Of a DNA stretch of 31,544 nucleotides, positions 9,701 to 15,222 are shown piece after piece. A program made the translations under genes and the position numbers. The notes beneath the pieces are model-generated. The model saw only the letters and a list, made by a program, of their open reading frames with translations. It was not told where the DNA came from and searched no databases. The DNA is taken from the NCBI GenBank assembly GCA_036274055.1, contig DASUGM010000099.1, positions 1 to 31,544 of the forward strand, written 5' to 3'. Each line of letters opens with the position of its first letter. The first letter of the stretch is position 1. The DNA comes from DASUGM01 sp036274055. Its GTDB lineage: Bacteria > Acidobacteriota > Vicinamibacteria > Vicinamibacterales > SCN-69-37.

Positions 9701-9764
9701 ACCGGACGGCCAGCACATCGGCCGGGCCGGGCTGTTCGGTGGTGGACGCCGCGTCGACGGTCAT
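6726..9764 (-). CDS. Membrane-bound multi-PAS sensor histidine kinase
   Basis: 1012 residues. The first ~290 hold about eight hydrophobic segments, a membrane sensor region I cannot name. A coiled region leads into three PAS domains at about 310-430, 470-590 and 595-715, each ending in a 'DVTERK/DITERK/DVTDRK' PAC signature. The HisKA domain carries the phospho-acceptor His730 (YVASHDLQEPLRM), the phytochrome-like type. The HATPase domain (~825-935) has its N box (NLIGNAIKF), ADNGIGI and GTGIGLALCKKIV. The start is an ATG with a strong AAGGAG eight bases upstream. The last ~75 residues lie outside the catalytic core and are mostly three in-frame copies of a 13-residue unit encoded by a 39-bp repeat. 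It is first in an operon with two regulators and divergent from the DUF350-like gene. Confidence 0.93.
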   Translation of the reverse strand: MTVDAASTTEQPGPADVLAVRFYLASGLIAGIVAAAAAGVVAGWLFSIPALKSVFPGFVSMKLNAALCLLLSAAALWAYRARTFTSWKDQIVRYCAIAICVIAGLTLIEYVIGVNLRIDQLIVSDTDLPLGDSPGRMAIATAMCLLLYAAGLLLVNTPGRFGIAQAIVAVCAGLATLGIVQYLLGLTVLVGLASYTSMAIHTSVSLLLLCLGFMFARPDEGLMADVIESGPAGLVIRQLVPAVFFLPILLGWIAWQGVRGGWYEAEFAVTLFIVLTVSVLTYAVWFGGRMLRSFEGKRVAAEQLRQQSEERLKRAVAGAPVPMIIHDDADHILHMSRGWADISGYTLADTPTITEWAARAQPEMKFQIREYLDRVAKIQQTAHGGESIVHTREGASRTWEFSSTPLGDLGTERRAFLTMAVDVTERKQAEADLRRMNESLEQRIADRTIELTKANDTLKRQTDQVQEQAALLDLVRDGILVRDLYGTVVYWSAGAAEMYGYNRNEALGQVSHKMLRAIYPLPLKDIEKIVIDTGFWAGEVRHTTRQNVELAVEARWTLTRTDRGIPQGFLEVNRDITERKRAEQTVRDSEVRFRAVSETANESIITTDVKGVVRYWNPGASRMFGRSAEEMNGQSLSLLLPEPHRSDFLKRGIDHLVGQTVELQGVRKDGTLFPVEMSLSRWESALGTFYTGILRDVTDRKNAERELELKNEELSRSNQELEQFAYVASHDLQEPLRMVSNYTQMLARRYKDNLDADANEFIDFAVDGAKRMQALIHDLLQYARVGTRGKEFKPVPGAKVVGDGLANLTSAIEESQAEIKVGDLPVFNCDAIQLAQVFQNLIGNAIKFRRPNSVPVITVTSTRKADHHLVTIADNGIGIDPKYFERIFQMFQRLHGRTEYPGTGIGLALCKKIVERHGGRISVESEPGKGTTFSFTLPFDSAQVRPFDSALSGLAQGAPSDSAGSGVAQGRASDSAGSGVAQVQPVESPAVTSAASNPVETSLLTPVSRKAP
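6821..6953 (-). repeat. 39-bp tandem repeat inside the kinase C-terminal tail
   Basis: Three full units (6821-6859, 6860-6898, 6899-6937) and a partial fourth (6938-6953). On the + strand each reads GAGCGACGCCCGAGCCGGCC then GAGTCGGAGG plus a short variable end. Read on the coding strand, they give the near-repeats PFDSALSGLAQGA, PSDSAGSGVAQGR and ASDSAGSGVAQVQ. The CCCTTCGACTC...GCTCAGG words resemble extragenic palindromes seen in many environmental genomes. The unit length is a multiple of three, so it keeps frame. Confidence 0.85.
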
Positions 9765-9772
9765 ATAGCTCT

Positions 9773-9778
9773 CTCCTT
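9773..9778 (-). promoter_or_regulatory. Strong Shine-Dalgarno for the histidine kinase
   Basis: AAGGAG on the minus strand, eight bases before the ATG at 9764. It fixes the kinase start and stands out because most genes here lack a clear Shine-Dalgarno. Confidence 0.7.
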
Positions 9779-9808
9779 ATCGGGCCGTCACCCGTTTTTC
9801 ATGACACG

Positions 9809-10627
9809 ATGACCATCGCCGGCATGTCGGACGATGAGCTGATTGTCACCGCCATTTCCATCGCATTTGGCCCGGTCGCATGGCTGATTTGGCTGATTCG
9901 GGCGTCCCGGCCGCGGCGGCTGGACGGCCGGGTGTCCGACCTGCCCTGGCTCACCCTGACGCTGGCCGTCTGTGCCGCCCTGATTTTCAGCGTCCTGCGC
10001 ACTTCGGCATCCTTCGACGTCCGTGACAGCGAGCTCTACCTCTTCATGTACGTCGTGCTCGGCCTGGCGTGGCTGCGGCTAGTGGAGCCGTTTTTCGCGT
10101 ACCTCGGGCTCAGTGTCCGCGATGACGTCATTGAACGTCGTAACCGCGCGGCGACGCCGGCGGTGGCGGGCGCGCTGATCGGCGTCACCTGCTGCTACGC
10201 GGGCGGGAACGTCGGGGACGGCCCCGGTTGGTGGGTGGTGCTGCTGTCGGCCGCGCTGGCGACGGCGACGCTGGTCGTCGCGTGGATGCTGTTTGCGCAG
10301 GTCACGTCGGTGAGCGACACGATTGTGATCGACAGGGACCCCTCGGCGGGCTGGCGGCTCGCTGGACTGCTGATTGCGTGTGGTGTGCTGCTCGGACGTT
10401 CGGTGGCCGGCGATTGGACGTCGGCCCACGAATTGGTCGCCGACTGGGTGCGCTGGCTCCCCGCGGTCTCGGCCGTCCTCGTCGTCGCGATCCTGTTGGA
10501 GCGTGTCGCGCGACCGCGCGCCGAGCGGCCGCTGGCGCCGCTCGTGACGATGGGCATGTTGCCGGCCGTGCTGGAAGTTGGCGCGGCCGTGGCCGCGGTG
10601 TGGTTCAGCGGCGGAGCCTGGGCGTGA
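9809..10627 (+). CDS. Polytopic membrane protein, DUF350-like in its second half
   Basis: 272 residues with seven or eight hydrophobic segments. The stretch DTIVIDRDPSAGWRLAGLLI followed by ACGVLLGRSVAGDW resembles the repeated 'eI..gN.AaG..laG.liG.al.l' pattern of DUF350 (the YjfL type), and a looser copy may lie earlier. This is a similarity by eye, not a domain hit. The context helps: DUF350 genes commonly sit beside glutathionylspermidine-synthase-like ATP-grasp genes, and here the stop codon overlaps the GTG start of such a gene (GTGA), which suggests coupled translation. A nearby ATG at 9801 is followed at once by a stop, so the start is 9809 or 9824. Its biochemical role is unknown. 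Confidence 0.75.
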   Translation: MTIAGMSDDELIVTAISIAFGPVAWLIWLIRASRPRRLDGRVSDLPWLTLTLAVCAALIFSVLRTSASFDVRDSELYLFMYVVLGLAWLRLVEPFFAYLGLSVRDDVIERRNRAATPAVAGALIGVTCCYAGGNVGDGPGWWVVLLSAALATATLVVAWMLFAQVTSVSDTIVIDRDPSAGWRLAGLLIACGVLLGRSVAGDWTSAHELVADWVRWLPAVSAVLVVAILLERVARPRAERPLAPLVTMGMLPAVLEVGAAVAAVWFSGGAWA

Positions 10628-11925
10628 TCAGCCCATGGCGCGCGGTCGACCCGATCGACAGCGCCGCGTACGGCGCGCTGCGGCGCCGGGCGATCTTTGA
10701 CTGCTGCAAGTGGGATCCGCAGGTCGGCGACGCCGCGGTGATCGCGCGGGCGCCGCTGGTCGTCAATCGCGACGCATGGACGGAGGTCGCCGCGCTCGCC
10801 GAGGCGCTGGCCCGCGAAACGCGCGCCGCGGAAGCCGAGCTGATCCGCCGGCCCGATCTGCACGGCCGTCTCGGCCTGCCGCGCGGGACACGGCGGTCGC
10901 TGGCGAAAGCTGCTAAGGACGCAGCTCGCGGCACCCGTAGAACCCCGCACGGCGCATCGCGCACCGGCGCATCACGCACGGATGTACGTCTGATTCGCTT
11001 CGACTTTCACTTCACCACCGACGGCTGGCGGATTTCGGAAGCCAACGTCGACGTGCCTGGCGGCCTCAACGAGGCCGCAGGATTCCCGCCGCTGTTCGCG
11101 CCGTATTACACAGGCGCCACCGCGATCGGTGATCCGGCGCAGTCGTATGTGGATGCGCTCTCCGCCGCGACGCCCGACGGCGGCGCGATTGCCCTGATTC
11201 ATGCGACCGCCTACAGCGATGACGAGCAGATGATGGCGTTTGTCGCCCGCCGCCTCGAACCAAGGGGCCGAGTCGCGCATCTGGCCAGCCCGGCACATCT
11301 GCGCTGGCGCGATGGGCGCGCGCATCTGCACGCGTCGTGGTGGCGCGGCCCGCTCGACCTCGTCGTGCGCTTCTTCCCGGCCGAGTGGCTCTATCAACTG
11401 CCACGGGCGTGCGAGCCCGACTATCTCTTCTCGGGCAGCCGAACGCCGCTCAGCAACCCGGCGACCGCGATCCTGGTGCAGTCGAAACGATTTCCGACGA
11501 TCTGGAACGAACTCGACACGCCGTTGCCGGCCTGGCGCGCGCTGCTGCCGGAAACGCGCGATCCGCGCGACGTCTCGTGGCGCGGCTCGCCCGACTGGGT
11601 GGTCAAGCCGGCCCTCGGCCGCGTCGGCGAAGGCGTGGGCATCACCGGCATCAGCGACGCCGCCGACTGGAACAAGATCTCGCGCGCGATCCGCTGGTCT
11701 CCGTCGCACTGGGTCGCGCAACGCCGGTTCGAGACGGTGTCAATTCCCGCCGCCGGCGGCGCCACCTATCCGTGCCTGGGCGTGTACACACTGAACGAAC
11801 GCGCGATCGGCGCCTACGGCCGGGTCGCGTCGCGGCCGTTGATTGATTCGATGGCTCAGGACGCGGCTGTGCTCCTGATAAGAGACGAATCAACTTTAAA
11901 CTCGAAACTCGAAACTCGAAACTGA
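10624..11925 (+). CDS. ATP-grasp protein, glutathionylspermidine synthase family
   Basis: 433 residues from a GTG that overlaps the upstream stop codon. Recognisable parts are LIRFDFHFTTDGWRISEANV...PGGLNEA (the family's 'D.h.t.dG.k..E.N.dtp..l.Ea'), WVVKPALGRVGEGVGI (ATP-binding Lys and glycine loop of the ATP-grasp fold), and YPCLGVYTLNERAIGAYGR...S.PLID near the end. Family members ligate an amine or peptide using ATP. Bacterial relatives next to DUF350 genes (the yjfC type) have no settled substrate, so the glutathionylspermidine name may mislead. Two oddities are repeat-derived. An Arg/Ala/Thr-rich loop (HGASRTGASRTD) just before the first core motif comes from GCGCATCGCGCAC words. The last residues, STLNSKLETRN and the stop codon, come from the AAACTCGAAAC repeat. 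Confidence 0.82.
   Translation: MISPWRAVDPIDSAAYGALRRRAIFDCCKWDPQVGDAAVIARAPLVVNRDAWTEVAALAEALARETRAAEAELIRRPDLHGRLGLPRGTRRSLAKAAKDAARGTRRTPHGASRTGASRTDVRLIRFDFHFTTDGWRISEANVDVPGGLNEAAGFPPLFAPYYTGATAIGDPAQSYVDALSAATPDGGAIALIHATAYSDDEQMMAFVARRLEPRGRVAHLASPAHLRWRDGRAHLHASWWRGPLDLVVRFFPAEWLYQLPRACEPDYLFSGSRTPLSNPATAILVQSKRFPTIWNELDTPLPAWRALLPETRDPRDVSWRGSPDWVVKPALGRVGEGVGITGISDAADWNKISRAIRWSPSHWVAQRRFETVSIPAAGGATYPCLGVYTLNERAIGAYGRVASRPLIDSMAQDAAVLLIRDESTLNSKLETRN
10944..10979. repeat. In-frame 15-bp word repeat inside the ATP-grasp gene
   Basis: Two copies of a ~15-bp word (GCGCATCGCGCACCG, GCGCATCACGCACGG) preceded by a related CGCACG word. They encode GASRT-GASRT. The sigma-factor linker at 13888-13927 carries similar words (GTGCGACGTGC twice, 21 bp apart). 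Confidence 0.6.
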
Positions 11926-12152
11926 GGTGGGCTTCGCCGACTCGGAATTCTTTCAGTTTCAAGTTTCGAGTTTAAAGTTGGCAGGCGCTTTTCATGATCG
12001 CGAGTGGGCTTCGCCGACTCGGAGTTCTCTTTCCAGAAAACAGTTGGATCTGAATGATTTGTTGAAGAAAGAGTACATACGAATGCAGACTCAAGCGTTT
12101 CGAGTTTCAAGTTTCGAGTTTAAAGTTGACAAGCGCTTTTCATGATCTCGAG
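11890..12152. repeat. AAACTCGAAAC-word hairpin and duplicated gene start
   Basis: The left arm (11890-11925) is CAACTTTAAACTCGAAAC followed by more copies of CTCGAAA. The right arm (11951-11981) is its complement. A second right arm lies at 12096-12131. A 49-bp direct repeat, 11956-12004 versus 12104-12152, includes the right arm, GCGCTTTTCATGATC and the first codons of the gene at 12142. A second direct repeat, TGGGCTTCGCCGACTCGGA, occurs at 11928 and 12005. I see no gene in this 216-bp gap beyond a possible 19-codon ORF from the duplicated ATG at 11994. Confidence 0.85.
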
Positions 12153-12909
12153 CGAGGAGTGTTTCGTCGTCTGGGCGCCCGATGATGCGCGGTGGTCGCC
12201 GTGGGCCAAGCCGGCGGCGTTCGTGACGACGGTGGGGTTTCTGCCGATCGAGCCGCCGATCGCGATGCCGGCGTGGCGGCTGCCGGGGCTGCCCGAGAGC
12301 TGGACGGAGGCGGCGGTCGTCGTCGATCTGCCGGGATCGGAGGCGGTTCAGGCGGGGTTGTTGCTGGCGGCGGCCGGGTTTCGGCCGGTGCCGTTGTTCA
12401 ACGGCACGCATGGGCCGCGGCCGGTGGTCGACGTCGAGCCGATCGTGACCGAGCTCGGGCGCAGCGCCGCCTGGCTCGAGAGCCTGCGGCTGCCGACCGA
12501 CGCGCGGCCGGCGTTTCTGCTCGACTCGCGCCGCGGCGGCACGGCGCCGGCCTCGCCCGGCGACTACGACAACCGGTGGATCGTCCTGCCGCAGGACTTG
12601 CCGTCGGCGGCGCTGCTGCGCAGCCACGGGATCACCGAGGCGATTCTGATCCAGCGCGGCCGCGGCACCGCCGCCGCCGATCTGACTCACGTCCTGCTGC
12701 GCTGGCAGCAGGCGGGCCTGCGGATCCGGCTCGTCGATCTCGACACCGCAACGATCGAGGACGACGTCCGCGTCGCGGAGCCTTCCGGATTCAGACGCGC
12801 GTGGTATGCGGCGATTGCTCTCCTTGGCCTGCGGCGCAACAACGTCGGCGGGTTCGGGTCGACGATTCCCGAGCAGACGGGATCTGGGCGCGCCGGATTC
12901 TACGGGTAG
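12142..12909 (+). CDS. Protein of unknown function, third gene of the ATP-grasp cluster
   Basis: 255 residues, no signal peptide and no clear membrane segment. I do not recognise a family. Notable text: EECFVVWAPDDARWSPWAKP at the start, a central region with VVVDLPGSEAVQAGLLLAAA and GFRPVPLFNGTHGP, then EAILIQRGRGTAAADLTHVL and LRIRLVDLDT. The last ~45 residues are FRRAWYAAIALLGLRRNNVG...IPEQTGSGRAGFYG. Alternating beta-strand and helix predictions suggest a Rossmann-like alpha/beta fold (inference). It follows the ATP-grasp gene on the same strand but across a 216-bp repeat-filled gap, so it may have its own transcription start. The codons and G+C-rich third positions look native. The ATG at 12142 is the only plausible start, with no good Shine-Dalgarno. 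Confidence 0.75.
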   Translation: MISSEECFVVWAPDDARWSPWAKPAAFVTTVGFLPIEPPIAMPAWRLPGLPESWTEAAVVVDLPGSEAVQAGLLLAAAGFRPVPLFNGTHGPRPVVDVEPIVTELGRSAAWLESLRLPTDARPAFLLDSRRGGTAPASPGDYDNRWIVLPQDLPSAALLRSHGITEAILIQRGRGTAAADLTHVLLRWQQAGLRIRLVDLDTATIEDDVRVAEPSGFRRAWYAAIALLGLRRNNVGGFGSTIPEQTGSGRAGFYG

Positions 12910-12914
12910 CCCGT

Positions 12915-13102
12915 CCATTTGCGATTTGTAATTTGCAATTTGCAATTGCATTGGTGATTGGGCAATTGGCTATTGCTAGTGGCGATTGAAATATTGGCGA
13001 TTGCATGGCGCTGAGCTCAGCCGCGATGAGCAATAGGCAATAGCAATCGCCAATTGCCAATCGCCAATGCAATTGCAAATTGCAGATTACAAATCGCAAA
13101 TG
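12915..13102. repeat. GCAATTGC-word long inverted repeat between convergent genes
   Basis: The left arm starts CATTTGCGATTTGTAATTTG and the right arm ends with its near-complement CAGATTACAAATCGCAAATG. Inner parts (TTGCAATTGCATTGG versus CCAATGCAATTGCAA; GGCAATTGGC; ATTGCCAATCGCC) also pair. The arms are ~80-90 bp each around a centre near 13015 (GCTGAGCTCAGC, a perfect palindrome). The AT-rich words contrast sharply with the flanks. There is no gene here. It could act as a two-way transcription stop, although no U-tract is present. Confidence 0.85.
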
Positions 13103-13111
13103 GCGGCGGCG

Positions 13112-13675
13112 CTATTCAATCCGCCTGACCACCACCGTCCCGCCATGCGCGACGTGCGGACAACGCGCCGCGGTGCGCGAGGCTTCTTCGAAGGTCGCCG
13201 CGCGAATCAGGAAAAAACCTGACGGCTCGTGTGACGCCGGCGGCGCCGCGGTGTCGCTGCCCAGGACGGCGCGGTTGTCGCCGAGGCGCTCGCCCATGAT
13301 GAGCCGGCCCGCGGCCGCTTCGGCCCGCGCCCAGTTGCCGTACTCCGCGACGCGCGCGCGTTCGATGTCGGGTGTCGCCGATGGCGCGCCGTAGAGCAGC
13401 AGCAGGTACTGCTGACCGCGCGTCTCGGCCGGCGGCGCGACCGCCGGCGCCCGAAGCCGGCCGGCGAAGAATCCGCCGGCGATCAGCAGCATCGCGGCGG
13501 CGACCTGCCAGACGTGCGGGTGCCAGGGGCGGCGGCGACGCAGGGTGCCGCTGTCACGCAACGCGCTCGCGACGCGATCCTCGAGCGCGGCGGACGGAGC
13601 GATTTCACGCGGCAGTCGCCGAAACGCCTCGCGCTCGCCGGCCGTCAGTTCGTCTACATCATTGTCGTCGTGCAT
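13112..13675 (-). CDS. Membrane-anchored YCII-domain protein, putative anti-sigma partner
   Basis: 187 residues. Residues ~1-45 are a cytosolic acidic/basic segment (TAGEREAFRRLPREIAPS..LEDRVASALR) like the N-terminus of many ECF anti-sigma proteins. One membrane segment follows (VWQVAAAMLLIAGGFFAG, ~57-75). The remainder reads as a YCII-related (DGPF) domain: QQYLLLLYGAP, then YGNWARAEAAAGRLIMGERL, then GFFLIRAATFEEASRTA and a C-terminal beta strand (VVVRRIE). The start is the ATG at 13675, with GAGGT about eight bases upstream; this start is 14 bp after the sigma-factor stop codon. YCII proteins are known companions of some ECF sigma genes, but as soluble enzymes-like proteins. Here the domain would sit across the membrane. 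The anti-sigma role is inference. Confidence 0.8.
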   Translation of the reverse strand: MHDDNDVDELTAGEREAFRRLPREIAPSAALEDRVASALRDSGTLRRRRPWHPHVWQVAAAMLLIAGGFFAGRLRAPAVAPPAETRGQQYLLLLYGAPSATPDIERARVAEYGNWARAEAAAGRLIMGERLGDNRAVLGSDTAAPPASHEPSGFFLIRAATFEEASRTAARCPHVAHGGTVVVRRIE

Positions 13676-13689
13676 CGCTGGTGACCTCG

Positions 13690-14250
13690 TCAGGACGAGC
13701 GCGATAAACGTGCGCGCAGCGCCCGCCTCGCGTGAAACAACTGACTCTTGCTGGTGCCTTCGGAGATGCCGCACAGCGCCGCAATCTCCGGGTGCGTGTA
13801 GCCCTCGACATCGTGGAGAACCAGGACGGCTCGGTAGCCGTCGGCGAGCGAAGCAATCGCGCGCTCCAGGTCGATCGCCTCGCTCGCTCCGTGCGACGTG
13901 CCCGATGCCGGGTGCGACGTGCGAAGACCTTCGCGGGCCTCCGTCTCAACCCTGCCGGGATCATCGAGTGATGTCCACGTCGCGATGCGCCAGCGTTCGC
14001 GGGCACAGTTGATCACGATCGACTGCAGCCACGTCGACAGCGACGAGCGCCACTCGAACTCGGCCAGGCGTCGCGCGGCGCGCATCCAGGCTTCCTGGAC
14101 GACATCCTCCGCGTCGCTGTGCTTGCCGCCGGTGAGCCGCAGGGCCATCGCGAGCAAACGAGGGCTGTAACGGCGGAAGAGCGCGCGAAACGCTGCCTCA
14201 TCCCGCCGGTTCAGAAATCGCGCGACCAACTCCCGATCGTCTATCTGCAA
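13690..14250 (-). CDS. ECF-family RNA polymerase sigma factor
   Basis: 186 residues. Region 2 is clear: FRALFRRYSPRLLAMALRLT, then DAEDVVQEAWMRAARRLAEF and SLSTWLQSIVINCARERWR. Region 4 is clear too: LERAIASLADGYRAVLVLHD followed by VEGYTHPEIAALCGISEGTS and KSQLFHARRALRARL. The linker between them holds a two-copy 7-residue repeat (TSHPASG-TSHGASE) encoded by a 21-bp word repeat. The only start possible in frame after the upstream stop codon is a TTG at 14250 (or a second TTG seven codons later). The downstream gene encodes a membrane-anchored YCII protein, the likely regulator. The divergent secreted-protein gene and the palindrome between them suggest local autoregulation. Confidence 0.93.
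   Translation of the reverse strand: MQIDDRELVARFLNRRDEAAFRALFRRYSPRLLAMALRLTGGKHSDAEDVVQEAWMRAARRLAEFEWRSSLSTWLQSIVINCARERWRIATWTSLDDPGRVETEAREGLRTSHPASGTSHGASEAIDLERAIASLADGYRAVLVLHDVEGYTHPEIAALCGISEGTSKSQLFHARRALRARLSRSS
13888..13927. repeat. In-frame 21-bp word repeat in the sigma linker
   Basis: GTGCGACGTGC occurs at 13891-13901 and 13912-13922, 21 bp apart, separated by CCGATGCCGG. Being a multiple of three, it lengthens the region 2-region 4 linker without breaking the frame. Confidence 0.6.
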
Positions 14251-14266
14251 CCCTCGAGCCCGCGGG

Positions 14267-14285
14267 TGTCACTGAGTGAGTGACA
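14267..14285. promoter_or_regulatory. Inverted repeat in the sigma/secreted-protein divergent gap
   Basis: TGTCACT-GAGTG-AGTGACA, a perfect 7-bp inverted repeat with a 5-bp spacer. It lies between the sigma gene start (14250) and the secreted-protein gene start (14323). Its position suits an operator controlling one or both genes. No known regulator is assigned. Confidence 0.45.
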
Positions 14286-14322
14286 GCGTCGCCGCCGATC
14301 GTTGGCCGGCGTGGGAGGGATT

Positions 14323-15015
14323 ATGCGCGGGTTGCTGATGACGGTTGTTCTTGCGATGGCTCAGGGCTCAGGGCTCACGGCTCAAAACCAAGGGCCCAAC
14401 GCCCAGCGCCCAGGGCCCAACGCCCAGAGCCTAACGCCCACGGCTCAAAGCCCAGGGCCCAAGGCCCAGGCGCCGACATTCGCTCGGCCGGCTACCGAGG
14501 CCGAGGAAATCACCTTGGCGCTGAGCGCGCTGCCCGAGTCGTTGCGCGCCGAGGCCGCGGTGCACGTCCTCGGCAAAGAGGGCTACCGCAGGGCGAAAGC
14601 GGGCGCGAGCGGCGTGAATTGTCTCGTCGAGCAATCGACGCCGGATTCCCAGGAGCCGATTTGCTGGGACCGCGAGGGCAGCGAGACGATCATGCCGGTG
14701 GTCGTCGCGAAGGCGGCGTGGCGCGCGCAGGGCGTGAAAGACGACGAGATCGAGCGCCGGGTCGCGCAGGGCTTCGCTGACGGGAAATTCCGTGCACCGC
14801 GTCGCGGCGGCGTCGCCTACATGATTTCAACGGCGAACTACGTCCCGGCCGGCGATCGCGTCATCCACTACGCGCCGCACGTGATGTTTTACGCGCCCTA
14901 CCTGACCAACAAGGACATCGGCGCGACCGGCACGGATCCGGACGCGCCGTGGATCCTGAACGAGGGATCACCGCATGCGTACATCATCGTGGTGACGAGG
15001 CACCAGGCGCGGTAG
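14323..15015 (+). CDS. Secreted protein of unknown function with repeat-derived N-terminal linker
   Basis: About 230 residues. The ATG at 14323 is preceded by GGAGG and gives MRGLLMTVVLAMAQGSGLTAQ, a plausible short signal peptide. A TTG at 14302 would start earlier but hides the signal. Residues ~20-50 are Pro/Gln/Asn/Gly-rich with a loose 7-residue period (GPNAQRP, GPNAQSL, TPTAQSP, GPKAQAP), encoded by GGCTCAGGGCTCACGG and GGGCCCAACGCCCAG words. The folded part begins near ATEAEEITLALSALPESLRA and includes a likely disulfide pair (VNCLVEQ, PICWDRE) and YMISTANYVPAGDRVIHYAP. I do not recognise the family. It is divergent from the ECF sigma gene and may be its target. Confidence 0.8.
   Translation: MRGLLMTVVLAMAQGSGLTAQNQGPNAQRPGPNAQSLTPTAQSPGPKAQAPTFARPATEAEEITLALSALPESLRAEAAVHVLGKEGYRRAKAGASGVNCLVEQSTPDSQEPICWDREGSETIMPVVVAKAAWRAQGVKDDEIERRVAQGFADGKFRAPRRGGVAYMISTANYVPAGDRVIHYAPHVMFYAPYLTNKDIGATGTDPDAPWILNEGSPHAYIIVVTRHQAR
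14355..14475. repeat. GGCTCAGGGCTCACGG / GGGCCCAACGCCCAG word repeats inside a signal-peptide linker
   Basis: About 120 bp of degenerate 7- to 10-bp words (GGCTCAGGGCTCAGGGCTCA, GGGCCCAACGCCCAGCGCCC). They keep frame and code for the low-complexity linker right after the signal peptide. The same words appear at 5325 and 31503. Confidence 0.7.
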
Positions 15016-15017
15016 CA

Positions 15018-15222
15018 GTTTTGCTCAGTGCAAGCTGCTCGGTGCTAGGTGCTTTGTGCAGGTGCTTGCTGCCTGGTGCAGTGAACATCTCGGCGGATCG
15101 AGCACCGAGATATCTCGCTACTCGATGCGCTGAGATCTACACCGCACCAAGCAGCAGCACGAGCACAAAGCACCTCGCCACCAAGCACCTAGCTCCAAGC
15201 AATGAATGAGCTAGTGCAATGA
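15018..15222. repeat. GGTGCTTTGTGC-word long inverted repeat between convergent genes
   Basis: The left arm (15023-~15104) runs GCTCAGTGCAAGCTGCTCGG and onward. The right arm (~15120-15222) is its imperfect complement, for example GGTGCTTTGTGC versus GCACAAAGCACC and ATCTCGGCGGATCGAG versus CTCGATGCGCTGAGAT. The centre is CGAGATATCTCG. The outer end of the right arm overlaps the LysR gene and encodes its last residues and stop codon (SSLH). No gene lies inside. Confidence 0.85.

Noticed and set aside
10228..10623. N-terminal extension of the ATP-grasp frame upstream of 10624
   Set aside because: It overlaps the membrane-protein gene, and its residues are Arg/Gly-rich shadow. The GTG overlapping the upstream stop is the better start.
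15018..15222. A tRNA or structured RNA gene in the convergent gap
   Set aside because: The long pairing comes from repeated words. No cloverleaf, CCA end or riboswitch core is visible.
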